The notes: generated by a model from the letters alone, not told the origin. A stretch of DNA of 64,000 nucleotides from ENR-C20 sp942493145 (GCA_942493145.1 OW818679.1:806001-870000), one strand, 5' to 3'; counted from the stretch's first letter, positions 1-9,532 are shown. A program made the numbers and translations.

Positions 1-176
1 ATATGGGTGATGCCTTTCGAAATAATATATATAAGGATCCATGCGAGTACTGCTATTGTCAGTAAGGCGGAGGCCCAGATAAAAAACATGAGGATCATAT
101 CAGAGGGATTGCGTTTCCTGGTTCTTTTCCTATTTTTGCTGCTCATAACCCTGTTTGTGCCAGAGGACATCATCAT
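1..176 (-). CDS. pstA: Phosphate ABC transporter permease PstA (5' part only)
   Basis: This is the N-terminal 58 codons of the second membrane permease of the high-affinity phosphate importer PstSCAB; the rest lies beyond the window edge. The start ATG at 176 overlaps the pstC stop as ATGA, which indicates translational coupling. Two further in-frame ATG codons follow at once (173, 170). The visible protein begins with a basic cytoplasmic stretch (SSKNRKRTRKRN) followed by one hydrophobic helix (MFFIWASALLTIAVLAWILI), as expected for PstA. The call rests mainly on operon position behind pstS and pstC, since the conserved permease loop is not in view. Confidence 0.85.
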   Translation of the reverse strand, partial: MMMSSGTNRVMSSKNRKRTRKRNPSDMILMFFIWASALLTIAVLAWILIYIISKGITH

Positions 177-1066
177 GCACCTGCCTTTCTGCGCATCATG
201 ACATTTAACCCTATGTTCAGTGCCATGATAAAGATAAATAATACAACCCCAGTCGCAAACAGGGCTTCCTGGTGGAGTCCACTGGCATAACCCATTTCAA
301 GGGCTATATTTGCTGTAAGTGTGCGGACCCTGTCGGTTAGTGCAGTGGGTATCATAGGTGTGTTGCCGGATACAAGTATGACTGCCATGGTTTCGCCTAT
401 TGCTCTTCCGATTCCAAGTACTACTGCAGCCATGATCCCGGAACGTGCAGCGGGGATCATTACCCTGAAAATGGTTTGAATGTGAGAGGCTCCGAGGGCA
501 AGGGAACCCTCCTTGTATGCTGCGGGGACCGCCCGGATTGATGTTTCTGTAATACTGATTATTGTCGGCAATATCATTACTGTTAGTATGAAAATAACTG
601 CAAGAAGGCTGTTGCCGGCACCTCCAAGGTATTTTGAAATGATAGGGACGACTACCATCAATCCAAAAAAGCCGAATACCACAGAAGGTATTCCTGAAAG
701 AAGCTCAATTGCCGGCCGAAATATTCTTGTTACACTTTTAGGGGCTATTTCTGCGAGGAAAACAGCTGTAAAGATACCGATTAAGACGCCGGCTATAGTA
801 GCTCCGAGCGTAGCAAGGACTGAAGCGACGATCATTGGAAGGATGCCGAATATATCTGCTCCAGGCTGCCATTCCTGACCTGTGAGGAAGCTCCATACGC
901 CTATTTTGAATATCGCCGGGGCGCCTTTCATGAAAACATATGCAGTGATGATTATAACGCAAAGAATTGATATTCCAGCACTGGCAAGGAATATCATCTC
1001 AAATGTCTTTTCTTTGATTCTTGTCAATTTTCTTTTATCTTGTCTTTCCTGTGATTTGTTACTCAT
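173..1066 (-). CDS. pstC: Phosphate ABC transporter permease PstC
   Basis: This 297-residue inner-membrane permease forms the phosphate channel with PstA and is driven by the PstB ATPase. A basic N-terminus of about 20 residues is followed by about six hydrophobic segments. The binding-protein-dependent permease (EAA-type) loop lies around residues 190-225 (EGSLALGASHIQTIFRVMIP), with the PstC-typical GIGRAIGETMAV after it. Family length is about 290-320, so the gene is complete. It follows pstS after an 87-base gap holding a stem-loop and overlaps pstA by four bases. Control by the Pho box upstream of pstS is inferred. Confidence 0.95.
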   Translation of the reverse strand: MSNKSQERQDKRKLTRIKEKTFEMIFLASAGISILCVIIITAYVFMKGAPAIFKIGVWSFLTGQEWQPGADIFGILPMIVASVLATLGATIAGVLIGIFTAVFLAEIAPKSVTRIFRPAIELLSGIPSVVFGFFGLMVVVPIISKYLGGAGNSLLAVIFILTVMILPTIISITETSIRAVPAAYKEGSLALGASHIQTIFRVMIPAARSGIMAAVVLGIGRAIGETMAVILVSGNTPMIPTALTDRVRTLTANIALEMGYASGLHQEALFATGVVLFIFIMALNIGLNVMMRRKAGA

Positions 1067-1092
1067 TAGGGAGCCCCCTTTTTACATGGCTT

Positions 1093-1126
1093 ACGGGTAA
1101 TGGTCCTATACTTTACCATTACCCGT
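1093..1126 (-). promoter_or_regulatory. Stem-loop between pstS and pstC
   Basis: Two perfect 12-base arms (ACGGGTAATGGT and its complement) enclose a 10-base loop in the pstS-pstC gap. No T-run follows on the minus strand, so this is probably not a full terminator. In pst operons such hairpins commonly protect the pstS transcript or reduce transcription into the permease genes, which would keep the binding protein in excess. That role is inferred from position. Confidence 0.7.
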
Positions 1127-1153
1127 TTGATGCTGCCACTTACCAAATTATTA

Positions 1154-2047
1154 TCATTTCACGGTTATATATTTTTCTGATACGATCTTCTGGCCTGCAT
1201 CGCTTAGTACATAGTCAAGGAAGGCTTTGACTTCAGGCTTCATTTCACCCTTGGTCAACATCAGGAATGGCCTTGATATTACATATTTCCCTGACTTGAC
1301 ATTGTCAACAGTGCATTCGACGCTGTCGACGCTGACCAATTTCATGCTTTCATCAACATATCCGAGGGAGGTGTAACCGATTGCGTTTTCCTTAGCTGCG
1401 ATATTTGCCTTTACTGCACCTGAACCGTCAACCACCAGTGCGTCTTTTGCCATTAGGGAATAGGTCTTGTCGTCCTTCTTTTCCTGGAGCTTCAACAGCT
1501 CTTCGAAAGCACCCCTTGTTCCGGAGCCATCTTCTCGGGTTACCACAAGAATTTCCAGATCTGCTCCGCCAACTTCCTTCCAGTTCTTTATTTCACCTTT
1601 GAATATTGCAGTAATCTGATCCTTTGTGAGGTTTGTAACTGTATTTGATGGATGTACAACTACTGCAATACCATCATAAGCTATTATGTGCTCGGTAAGG
1701 CCCAATGACTTCTCTTCTTCCTTCAGTTCACGCGAAGAAACACCGATGTCCGATATACCATCGCTGGAGTCCTTAACACCCTGGGTGGAACCGCCGCCCT
1801 GTACTTCAACTGTTATTCCGCTTTCTACATCAAGGAAGGTGTCCGCAAGATCCTGGGCGAGGGGCTGTACTGATGTTGATCCTGTAACGAGAACACTACC
1901 TGAAAGTGAAGAGGTGCCATTCCCGGTTGAGGAAGTTGTGTCCTCCGGGGCGGTTGTCGTTCCGCCACATCCCGTCAATACGAGAGTCAATGACATTATT
2001 ACTGATGCTATAATTAGTACCGATTTTTTCCCTGTTAACTTTTTCAT
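1154..2047 (-). CDS. pstS: Phosphate-binding lipoprotein PstS
   Basis: This is the extracellular phosphate receptor of the Pst importer, 297 residues. It has a lipoprotein signal peptide with lipobox LVLTGCGG, so Cys-27 is probably lipidated, followed by a Ser/Thr-rich linker. The mature protein starts with the PstS pattern (SVLVTGSTSVQPLAQDL) and contains phosphate-contact-like segments (GGGSTQGVKD near residue 85, REDGSGTRGAFEEL near residue 175). The start is supported by GGAGG ten bases upstream. It is the first gene of pstSCA(B) and sits behind a four-repeat Pho box. Confidence 0.95.
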   Translation of the reverse strand: MKKLTGKKSVLIIASVIMSLTLVLTGCGGTTTAPEDTTSSTGNGTSSLSGSVLVTGSTSVQPLAQDLADTFLDVESGITVEVQGGGSTQGVKDSSDGISDIGVSSRELKEEEKSLGLTEHIIAYDGIAVVVHPSNTVTNLTKDQITAIFKGEIKNWKEVGGADLEILVVTREDGSGTRGAFEELLKLQEKKDDKTYSLMAKDALVVDGSGAVKANIAAKENAIGYTSLGYVDESMKLVSVDSVECTVDNVKSGKYVISRPFLMLTKGEMKPEVKAFLDYVLSDAGQKIVSEKYITVK

Positions 2048-2100
2048 TATAATTAGCCTCCAAATTTGTTTGATTTCTATTATTTTTCTTTGTTGACTTC

Positions 2101-2154
2101 ATTGTAATTCATCAAGTTTAAATACGAATTAATGTAATGTTAATATTGGGTTAA
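2101..2154 (-). promoter_or_regulatory. PhoP (Pho box) promoter of pstSCA
   Basis: Read on the minus strand, four TTAA-centred hexamers (TTAACC, TTAACA, TTAATT, TTAAAC) begin at 2154, 2143, 2132 and 2121, exactly 11 bases apart. This matches the Bacillus-type PhoP box (TTAACA-like repeats on one helical face). A -10-like TACAAT lies at 2106-2101, about ten bases past the last repeat. The pstS start is at 2047. Phosphate-starvation induction by a PhoP-type regulator is therefore expected, although the regulator is not in this window. Confidence 0.8.
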
Positions 2155-2221
2155 TTAGAATATCACAAAGTTTCAATGCCAGGTAACCATCTTGTAACAT
2201 AAAATGATAAGGGAATTTCTA

Positions 2222-2755
2222 ATGGGGGCATTTAAATTGCCAAATGGATCGAGCTTCAGGACGCTGTCATACAACAGGGGCAAAGCGGTAGAATACGCCC
2301 ACAGGTGGGCCATGGGAAGGAATCCGGCATATTACGATTTTGAAAATATCGGGGGAGACTGTACCAATTTTGCTTCACAGTGTGTCCTTGCAGGCAGTGG
2401 AGTGATGAACTATACACCCAATTATGGATGGTTTTATACTTCGTCATGGGATAGGACACCTTCATGGACGGGTGTCAATTACTTTTATAATTTCCTGGTC
2501 AGAAATAAAGGGGCGGGGCCTTTTGCAGAGCTTGTGGACGTAACAGATGCGAAGCCTGGAGATATAGCACAACTCGCCTTCGACGGATCAGCACAATTCG
2601 GACATTCGCCGGTTATTGTGAAGACCGGCAGCCCTGCAGGCTATGACAACATTTTGGTTGCTGCTCATACCTTCAATGCAGATAACTATCACGTTACCGA
2701 TTTTGGATATACGTCTATAAGATTGATCCATATACTTGGAGTACGGCAGCAATGA
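2222..2755 (+). CDS. Amidase-domain protein (Amidase_6-like)
   Basis: This roughly 177-residue protein resembles the putative amidase domain family Amidase_6. The hallmark GGDCTNFASQC near residues 44-54 carries a candidate catalytic Cys, and FGHSPVIV near residue 128 supplies a candidate His. Aromatic-rich stretches (NYGWFYTSSWDRTPSW) are typical of the fold. No clear signal peptide is visible, so location is uncertain. The first ATG at 2204 is possible, but AAGGGA at 2209-2214 favours the ATG at 2222. It stands alone, divergent from pstS. Cleavage of peptide or cell-wall amide bonds is a family-level inference. Confidence 0.75.
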   Translation: MGAFKLPNGSSFRTLSYNRGKAVEYAHRWAMGRNPAYYDFENIGGDCTNFASQCVLAGSGVMNYTPNYGWFYTSSWDRTPSWTGVNYFYNFLVRNKGAGPFAELVDVTDAKPGDIAQLAFDGSAQFGHSPVIVKTGSPAGYDNILVAAHTFNADNYHVTDFGYTSIRLIHILGVRQQ

Positions 2756-2916
2756 CAGCTTTGACGTTGCCACTGCCCCAACGGGATTTATGTGTAGCAA
2801 AAAACTCAAGTAAATCCTGATTTAACATGGACTCAATACATGATTAACATTCAGACGGTATCCTTATGTTTGTTGAAAGTTTTTCATACATATCCGCAAT
2901 TGAAAGGAAATCAAAC

Positions 2917-5015
2917 ATGAGAAAGAAATTATTCGAAAAAAAAGCAGAATTCATTGCAAACAGGATCTCCTTCAAGGCTAAACTCATTTCAGCCTTTATC
3001 GTTACTCTAATTCCCATTGTGATACTGGGGGGTGCCTCATACAACCGATCAAGCAGGGCGATCAGGGATCTTGCTGAAAAATCAGCTGTCCAGACCATGG
3101 AACAGACCAACGACTATCTCGATTTGCTGCTATGGAGCGTTCAAAGCGCTTCAGACCGTATAGCGGCAGATGCAAACATATCGGCTTATATATCTGTAGT
3201 AGACTACATTGGTGAAACAGCAACCGGAGATGTGGCCGACATTGATCCGGCCGATATGGAAGCCATACTGGAAGAAGTGAAAAAAAACAGTTCATTTATT
3301 AAGGATATCATACTGATTTCCTCTTCGGGTAGGTCGGTATCCACAAAAGGTTATTTGTCAGGCAGCTTGGGGATTACAGAGGTAGAATCCGGAACGGCAT
3401 TTAAAAAGGCTGCCAGGGTGCCGGGAAACATAGCCTGGATAGGTAGCCATCCGGAGCTTGATGAGGCTCTGGCGACAAAGGAAAAGGATTACTCATTCTC
3501 TGCCGTCAGGGTATTAAAGAATGAAACAACAGGTGAAGTGGCCGGCCTGCTGGTAGTTGATGTCGATAAGAGCACAGTAGAAAACCTGCTGGGAAATATC
3601 AACCTTGGAAAAGGCAGCGAAGCGCATCTGCTGGCTCCTGACGGAAATGAAATAAGCATCGGCGAAGCTGCTGCAGGTCAGGCTATTGAGGCTTTGGGCA
3701 AGCAGTCTTTCATGAAAAGCATCAAAAATGGGACCGATCTGAATGGGACTTCGTATGTGGAATATCATGGATCAAGGTGGCTTTTGACATATTCCCGTCT
3801 CGGTACTACGGGTTATCTGCTTGTGGGCATTCTTCCGGAATCGGAGCTCTATTCCTCCGCACGGGAAATAGCGGTCCTGACAATAATACTTGTAATATTT
3901 GCAACACTTGTGGCAACAGGTATGGGAATGTTGCTCGCCTTAAAGATGGGTAAGGTGATAGGACAGATTCTGGAAGTGGCCGAAAAGGCTTCAAGGGGGG
4001 ATCTGACAACTGAAATCAGGTCAAAACGCAGGGACGAGCTGGGGAAACTGGCATCAGGTATTTCCAGCATGATCGGTGAGATGAGGCAGCTGGTTGGCAG
4101 GAGTTCTGAGTTTGCAACAAGGGTCCTTGATTCCACCAAAGCAGTTGTGGAATCTACAAGGAATATATCGACGGGCTCGGTGGAAATCCTGGATGCAGCA
4201 AGACAAATATCGGAAGGAACCGTATCACAAAGCGCCGACAATGAAAAAGCCTCGGCACAGATGCTGAATCTTTCGGGGAAAATGGAGATGGTATCACAAA
4301 GCGCAGGAAATCTTGACGGATTGTGCAGAGAATCTGCAATGATAACTGAAAGCAGCCTGACCTCGGTCAGGAACCTGGAGGTCAAGACATCAAAAACTGC
4401 AGAAATTGTCGGTGTTATTGCTTCAGATATACAGACCCTGAATAATTATTCCGATTCGATTTACAGAATGGTCAGGACAATAGGCAATATTGCCTCGCAG
4501 ACCAACCTCCTGGCTTTGAATGCTGCTATAGAAGCCGCCAGAGCAGGGGAGGCCGGAAGGGGCTTTTCGGTAGTAGCGAAAAAATCAGGAAGCTGGCAGA
4601 CGAATCGATGGCTGCGACAAAAGAGATTGATGCCAATATCAGGCTCATCACGGACAATATAACTGAAGCATCAAGCAAGGCTGCCGATGTCGAAGATGTA
4701 CTGGGAACTAACAGGGAAGCCCTGGCTGAGACAATAAGATCCTTTGACAGGATAGCTTCCATCGTGTCATTATTAAAGGATGAGTCAGACAGGATCAATG
4801 AAAAGATAGATGAGATGAAAGTTTACAAGCAGGAAGTCATGGGAGTCATGGATACGATCCTTGCGGCCTCACAGGAAATAACGGCATCTTCGGAAGAAGT
4901 GACTGCTTCCATTGATCAGCAGGCAGACAGCATATCGGCTCTGGAAGGTTTTTCGGACAGACTTGAGGAGGATGCGGTAAAACTGAAGGAGGCTATGACC
5001 ATATTCAGGATATGA
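2917..5015 (+). pseudogene. Methyl-accepting chemotaxis protein, frameshifted in an A6 run
   Basis: A transmembrane chemoreceptor is split between two frames. The first frame (from ATG 2917, with AAAGGA upstream) holds a TM helix (about 23-40), a large dCache-like extracellular sensor (about 42-310), a second TM (about 318-342), HAMP, and the signalling hairpin up to the tip (NLLALNAAIEAARAGEAGRGFSVVA). At the A6 run 4579-4584 one base appears to be missing. The other frame continues with IRKLADESMAATKEID and the C-terminal methylation helix to 5015. Joined, it would be about 699 residues, normal for the family. It may be a true inactivating indel, slippage-corrected, or a homopolymer sequencing error. 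An upstream ATG at 2866 is less likely. Confidence 0.88.
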
Positions 5016-5069
5016 GAGTTTAATATGAATTTGATAGAAAACCTTTATATCAAGGTTTCATAGATCAGG

Positions 5070-5117
5070 AAAAAGGTGGAACCCATCATTCAATGATGAT
5101 GCAGTTACCGCCTTTTT
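5070..5117 (+). terminator. Terminator after the chemoreceptor gene
   Basis: AAAAAGGTGGAAC at 5070 pairs with GTTACCGCCTTTTT at 5104-5117, with an inner ATCAT/ATGAT stem, and the structure ends in T5. It reaches into the 3' end of the convergent EAL gene, so it can also act as a barrier between the two opposing transcripts. A weaker AT-rich hairpin lies just before it at 5037-5060. Confidence 0.6.
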
Positions 5118-6924
5118 CCTTGCATTTCTTTTTTATGCGGCTTGAATACTCTGACACTTCAAAGATATCCCCGAAAGATTTGTTTTTGTTGCTGATACCT
5201 GCAATCGACAGACTTGTAAGCGCGTATCTTTCCTCTTCGCCCCTTCTGTTTTTCGAAATGATATATCCATTTTCAACATCATTGTTTGTATAAAAGAATT
5301 CGATACCCTTGCTGAACGATTCCAGTATGCTTTCACACACTGCTTTTACATTGTGGCTGTCTATGATACATATGAAATCATCGCCCCCGATATGTCCAAT
5401 GAAACAATTGCGTACCGCACAGGGATATTCTTTGACACAGACGCTCTCATGAATTCTGGAGGCCAGGTATTGAATGACCCTGTCACCGTTTTCAAAACCA
5501 TAGACGTCATTGTAAGCTTTGAAATTATCGATGTCGATATAAAGCACCGTAAACGGCGTGCATGTTTCGCCGATCAGACCTGAAAGCCTTTGCTCGATGA
5601 GCATGTTACCTGGCAGGCCGGTAAGAGGGTTGAGGTGGCGTGCATAATTCACCTCCAGCTCGGTTGTTTTCTCAAGCAGGTCCTTTATCGTTACTATTCC
5701 AAAGTATTCAGAATTCCTGGTTACAATAATGTAATCATAAAGAGATTCTTCGGGGCGTGCCACTGCCATTTTCGCAACATTATCAATGGTCGTGCAGTAA
5801 TCCACTGAAAGCGGCCTGTTATCCATGATCAGATTGACAGGGCGGTTTATATACAAAGCATATCCATACTGGCTACCCAGTCGGGCAAAGAATTTGTCCT
5901 TCATAATAAGCCCGGAAATCTTATTGTCGTCAACGACAGGAAGGCAATGCAGCGAGGGGTTGCTGCTGAACAGGTCCAAAATGGCGGACCCAATCTTTCC
6001 GGAATCGGCAGTGGTGTTTTTTCGGCATATATCCCCTACAAGAGCAGTAGTTGGTCTGTTTATATAGAGATTCTTCTTTTTTTTGTTGCGGTCAATGATA
6101 TGACGAATAAGATCCTGGTCGATTTCCGGGATAGTATCCATTGGCTTTTGTATCAAGTAGCCCTGCCCATAATCAATTCCTATATCAATCAAAGCATTCA
6201 GCTCGTTTTCCGTTTCTATACCTTCGGCGATCAGCTTGATATCGGTTACGGCGCAAAAATCATGGAATGTCTTTATGAGCGCATATTTCAGACCATCCTT
6301 GTCTATATCCCGGATTAGTGTCATGTCAAGCTTCAGGAAATGAGGATGGATATCGGTGATGAGCTTGAGTCCTGAATAACCGGAGCCGGTGTCGTCTATT
6401 GCGATTTTGTAGCCCTGGTTTTTGTAATTGTCGATAATTTTCTTAAAGCCTTTCATGTCGTTCACCGAATTTTTTTCTGTTATCTCAAATACGATATTTG
6501 CAGGGCTGATGTGGAATTCCTTAAGGAAATCCTTTGTAAATCCTTTTTGGAATTTTTCATCATCAATGATGTGGGGATCTACATTGAGAAAGATGTAATA
6601 AGGCATATTCAGCCTGGATATGTTTTCGAGCGCTTTAAAACGGCAAAGCAGTTCCAGCTCCCAGAGCCTTCCGTATATTCGCGCAAAATCGAATAGCTTT
6701 TCCGGATTTTCAAAAACAGAATTGCCCGGCCCGCGGCTTAATGCTTCATAACCCAATATGGAGCCATCCGTTAGTGAAATCATGGGTTGAAAAAGGGTTT
6801 TAATCTCCCCGTTTTGAAGAATATCCATAAAAAATTCTCCTGATGTCTCTTCGCTGTAAGAGTTCTCATAACTATCTGCTTCTTCTTTGTTGTATAATTG
6901 TAATAATGCCGATGTAGTATTCAT
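5086..6924 (-). CDS. EAL - CBS pair - GGDEF cyclic-di-GMP protein
   Basis: This 612-residue cytoplasmic protein has no TM helix. Its order is EAL domain (about 35-280), a CBS-domain pair (about 290-425) and GGDEF (about 430-610). The EAL part keeps YEALSRG, FLNVDPH, FEITEKN, AIDDTGSGYSGL and IAEGIETENEL, so phosphodiesterase activity is plausible although the usual DDFG is DDTG. The GGDEF site reads GGDDF after IGH, compatible with cyclase activity. EAL-CBS-GGDEF (YkuI/PdeB-like) proteins sense small nucleotides through CBS. It is convergent with the chemoreceptor. Net direction of activity cannot be read from sequence. Confidence 0.9.
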   Translation of the reverse strand: MNTTSALLQLYNKEEADSYENSYSEETSGEFFMDILQNGEIKTLFQPMISLTDGSILGYEALSRGPGNSVFENPEKLFDFARIYGRLWELELLCRFKALENISRLNMPYYIFLNVDPHIIDDEKFQKGFTKDFLKEFHISPANIVFEITEKNSVNDMKGFKKIIDNYKNQGYKIAIDDTGSGYSGLKLITDIHPHFLKLDMTLIRDIDKDGLKYALIKTFHDFCAVTDIKLIAEGIETENELNALIDIGIDYGQGYLIQKPMDTIPEIDQDLIRHIIDRNKKKKNLYINRPTTALVGDICRKNTTADSGKIGSAILDLFSSNPSLHCLPVVDDNKISGLIMKDKFFARLGSQYGYALYINRPVNLIMDNRPLSVDYCTTIDNVAKMAVARPEESLYDYIIVTRNSEYFGIVTIKDLLEKTTELEVNYARHLNPLTGLPGNMLIEQRLSGLIGETCTPFTVLYIDIDNFKAYNDVYGFENGDRVIQYLASRIHESVCVKEYPCAVRNCFIGHIGGDDFICIIDSHNVKAVCESILESFSKGIEFFYTNNDVENGYIISKNRRGEEERYALTSLSIAGISNKNKSFGDIFEVSEYSSRIKKKCKEKGGNCIIIE

Positions 6925-7094
6925 GGATTAAATCCTCTTTATCCTCTTCATGTTAATACGTATGGTGCAGTATAAGGATTTTATCATAATATGATTAAGG
7001 GTATGTTTATTCGAAATGATTTTGTTAAATTCCATGTTAAGACCTGGTTAAATATCCAGAAGGGATTTCTGACAAAAAAAAAGAGCCTGTCTTT

Positions 7095-7310
7095 TTACAT
7101 TATAACCTGCTCTTCTTCGTGGACGGGAAACCTTATTGGGATTATGCTCATTTCTGAATTCTTGCCGTGAGGCTTGAATTTCAAAAGGTTGATATGGTTG
7201 CAGCAATCGCAGTGGAGCAGCATACCATCCAACTGTTCCAATTCTGCTTCCGGTATGTTTATAAGGACAGAATTACATGAACTGCACCTGATTGTCTTGA
7301 ATTTGTACAT
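7095..7310 (-). CDS. Small zinc-ribbon protein
   Basis: This 71-residue protein has two Cys pairs (RCSSCNSVLI and LHCDCCNHINLLKF), which resembles a Com-like or rubredoxin-type zinc knuckle. The start has an excellent upstream AGGGGGTGA element. No membrane segment is seen. It stands alone between an EAL protein and cheW on the same strand. The function is not recognised; metal-bound nucleic-acid binding is only a possibility suggested by the fold. Confidence 0.7.
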   Translation of the reverse strand: MYKFKTIRCSSCNSVLINIPEAELEQLDGMLLHCDCCNHINLLKFKPHGKNSEMSIIPIRFPVHEEEQVIM

Positions 7311-7645
7311 TTTTTCACCCCCTTTTTTGTACGATTCTTTCGGATGCTAATTTTTATGAAGATTGAATTAATCGTATATTATTACCCGAACCTTGTATAT
7401 AGTATACCTCGCAGTTGTTACGGAAAAACATACAATTTGTAAATCTTATGTTAAATCAAGGATATCGCAGCCATTGACGAAAACCTTTCTTACAATTTGT
7501 TTATCACTAGTTTCTTCAACCAGTATCATGTTCAGGAAGCCGGTTCTGCTCAGCAACCTAAGTAAATAAGCCCCCATAAAAAAGCCCTCCGGTGAGATCA
7601 TCAAGGAGGGCTGGGATACTTATTTATCGAACAACTGCTTATTTA
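7311..7645. other. Intergenic region with no gene seen
   Basis: This gap of about 335 bases separates the zinc-ribbon gene from cheW. It is AT-rich, has no plausible coding ORF on either strand, and contains only the cheW terminator near 7577-7612 as a recognisable element. Confidence 0.5.
7577..7612 (-). terminator. Intrinsic terminator of cheW
   Basis: On the minus strand AGCCCTCC and GGAGGGCT form a perfect 8-bp stem with a 14-base loop, followed by TTTTTT. It lies about 35 bases past the cheW stop codon. Confidence 0.9.
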
Positions 7646-8080
7646 TCAAACAACGGCTTCTGCTGCAAAGACATTATCAAGATTGAGGAGCATGACTATT
7701 CTTTCATCGATCTTGGCGACACTTGTAATAAATTTGCCTCTGGCACTGCCCATGATATCTGGAGCATTTTCAATGCTTTTTTCTTCGACCTTTATGATTT
7801 CCTTCACTTCATCAACCACTATACCTACAGTTGCTGTAGAAGTATTCACCATGATTATCTTTGTATTTTCATCGGTTGCTTTTAGCGGCAGACCGAACTT
7901 CCTTCTGAGGTTGAAGACTGTATAGACTTTGCCCCTCAAATTTATCAATCCCTCAACATAGTCTGGTGCATTTGGTATTTTGAAAATCTCAACAGGACGC
8001 TCGATGATGTTGACCTGGGAAATGTCAACTCCAAAATCATCACCATTTATACTGAATACTACCCACTGAAGTGTCGCCAT
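7646..8080 (-). CDS. cheW: Chemotaxis coupling protein CheW
   Basis: This 144-residue adaptor links chemoreceptors to the CheA kinase. It shows the CheW core: VVFSINGDDFGVDISQVNII at the N-terminus, then the conserved IPNAPDYVEGLINLRGKVYT (about 38-57), RRKFGL, and the MVNTSTATVGIVVDEV segment. The start at ATG 8080 is preferred over 8113 because AAAGGAG lies eight bases upstream. It forms a single-gene unit with its own terminator, with no cheA or cheY nearby, so it is probably an auxiliary CheW serving the receptors in this region. Confidence 0.93.
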   Translation of the reverse strand: MATLQWVVFSINGDDFGVDISQVNIIERPVEIFKIPNAPDYVEGLINLRGKVYTVFNLRRKFGLPLKATDENTKIIMVNTSTATVGIVVDEVKEIIKVEEKSIENAPDIMGSARGKFITSVAKIDERIVMLLNLDNVFAAEAVV

Positions 8081-8188
8081 ACTTTTCACTCCTTTGACAT
8101 ATTTTGATAACATATATGCTTATATGCGTAATTATATCATATATTTGCCCAACAGCAACCAGCAGTAAACAGCTTTTTTCAAGGATTA

Positions 8189-9391
8189 TCAAGTTCTGTA
8201 GTTGGCATTTATCTTTATATAGTCCAGGGAGAAATCACAAGTCCACATCCTGTCGGAATATATGCCCTTGTTTAGCTTGACCAATATCCTTACTTCGCTT
8301 CCATGGAGGATCTCTTTGGCTTTTATCTCATCGAAAGGAAGAGCGCAACCACTTTTGCACACCATGAGATCTCCTATGAATATGTCCGTATTGGAGGGCT
8401 CAAAATCAGCTCCCGAGTAGCCCGCAGCTGTAATGATCCTGCCCCAGTTGGCATCTTCACCGAAAATTGCTGTTTTTACAAGAGGGGATTTTGCAATGGC
8501 AGATACAGCCTTGTACGCATCCTCTGAATTCCCGGCGCCTTCAACCACAACCTCTACCAGCTTTGTGGCCCCTTCGCCATCTCTGGCTATCAGTCGGGAC
8601 AGTGTGGTACAGACATAATCCAGAGCTTTGCAGAAATTTTCATAATCCTCGTCTTCATTAATGATACCGGGATTATCAGCCAAACCGTTAGCCATTATGA
8701 TGACCATGTCGCAAACGCTGGTGTCTCCGTCGACAGAAACCCTGTTAAATGTCTGTTTCACCGATTCTTTAAGCGCTTTGTCAAGGAGCTTCCTTGATAT
8801 GTTTACATCGGTCGTTATCACGCCGATCATTGTTGCCATATTTGGGTGGATCATACCGGATCCTTTTGCCATTCCGCCGATGACAACCTTTGTATCCTGA
8901 AGATCAAGCTCGACAGCAATCTCCTTGCGCATGAGATCAGTAGTCATAATGGCTTCCTGGGCGTCGCGTCCTCCTTCAGGATCCATGCCTGATACCAGTT
9001 CTTCAATGCCTTTACGGATGGCATCCATATTTAGGGGTTTGCCTATTACGCCGGTTGAACCTACAAGGATGCCTTCCGGATTACAGTCAAGCAATCGGGA
9101 TGCTATTTCCGCCATTTCCTTCGCATCCTTGTACCCCTGTTCGCCTACACATGCATTCGCATTGCCGCTATTGATAATCAGGGCATTCGCATATCCTGTT
9201 TTAATATGTTCCATTGTAAGCTGGAGAGAATGTCCCTTGACCTTGTTGGTCGTGAAGACTCCTGCCGCAGCGGCACTGTCTTCGGAACAAATGATGGCAA
9301 GGTCCTTGCCGCCGTCCTTTTTCAGGCCACACGCCACGCCTGTTGCAAAAAAACCCTCAGGAGCCGTAACTCCTCCGTTTATCACTTGCAT
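8189..9391 (-). CDS. argJ: Bifunctional ornithine acetyltransferase / N-acetylglutamate synthase ArgJ
   Basis: This 400-residue enzyme of the cyclic arginine pathway moves the acetyl group from N-acetylornithine to glutamate, and may also use acetyl-CoA. The precursor self-cleaves before a conserved Thr; here MIHPNMATMIGVITTD (near residue 180) carries the ATM cleavage site. Other landmarks are TNKVKGHSLQ, NSGNANAC, STGVIG and DGEGATKL. GAGGTGATCGA precedes the ATG. It is an isolated gene, divergent from the valS T-box, with no other arg genes beside it. Whether it is mono- or bifunctional cannot be told from sequence. Confidence 0.95.
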   Translation of the reverse strand: MQVINGGVTAPEGFFATGVACGLKKDGGKDLAIICSEDSAAAAGVFTTNKVKGHSLQLTMEHIKTGYANALIINSGNANACVGEQGYKDAKEMAEIASRLLDCNPEGILVGSTGVIGKPLNMDAIRKGIEELVSGMDPEGGRDAQEAIMTTDLMRKEIAVELDLQDTKVVIGGMAKGSGMIHPNMATMIGVITTDVNISRKLLDKALKESVKQTFNRVSVDGDTSVCDMVIIMANGLADNPGIINEDEDYENFCKALDYVCTTLSRLIARDGEGATKLVEVVVEGAGNSEDAYKAVSAIAKSPLVKTAIFGEDANWGRIITAAGYSGADFEPSNTDIFIGDLMVCKSGCALPFDEIKAKEILHGSEVRILVKLNKGIYSDRMWTCDFSLDYIKINANYRT

Positions 9392-9471
9392 TCGATCACC
9401 TCGAAAATCATTCTTATTATTTTTTGACTATTTTCTTTTTCTTCGTTTTTCATTTGATTTTATCATTATAA

Positions 9472-9500
9472 ATTATACATAATTGGCGTCAGCTATACAA
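9472..9500 (-). promoter_or_regulatory. Putative argJ promoter
   Basis: On the minus strand TTGTAT (9500-9495), a 17-base spacer and TATAAT (9477-9472) form a good housekeeping promoter about 80 bases before the argJ start. No ARG box was recognised. Confidence 0.6.
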
Positions 9501-9532
9501 TAAAAAAACAAATTTGCTGTTTTTCATTATTC

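Noticed and set aside
3849..4385. Minus-strand 178-codon ORF
   Set aside because: It mirrors the chemoreceptor frame, has no ribosome binding site and has Ser/Ile-rich composition typical of an antisense shadow.
4608..5015. Separate short methyl-accepting protein
   Set aside because: It is the C-terminal helix of the frameshifted receptor that begins at 2917, without its own ribosome binding site.
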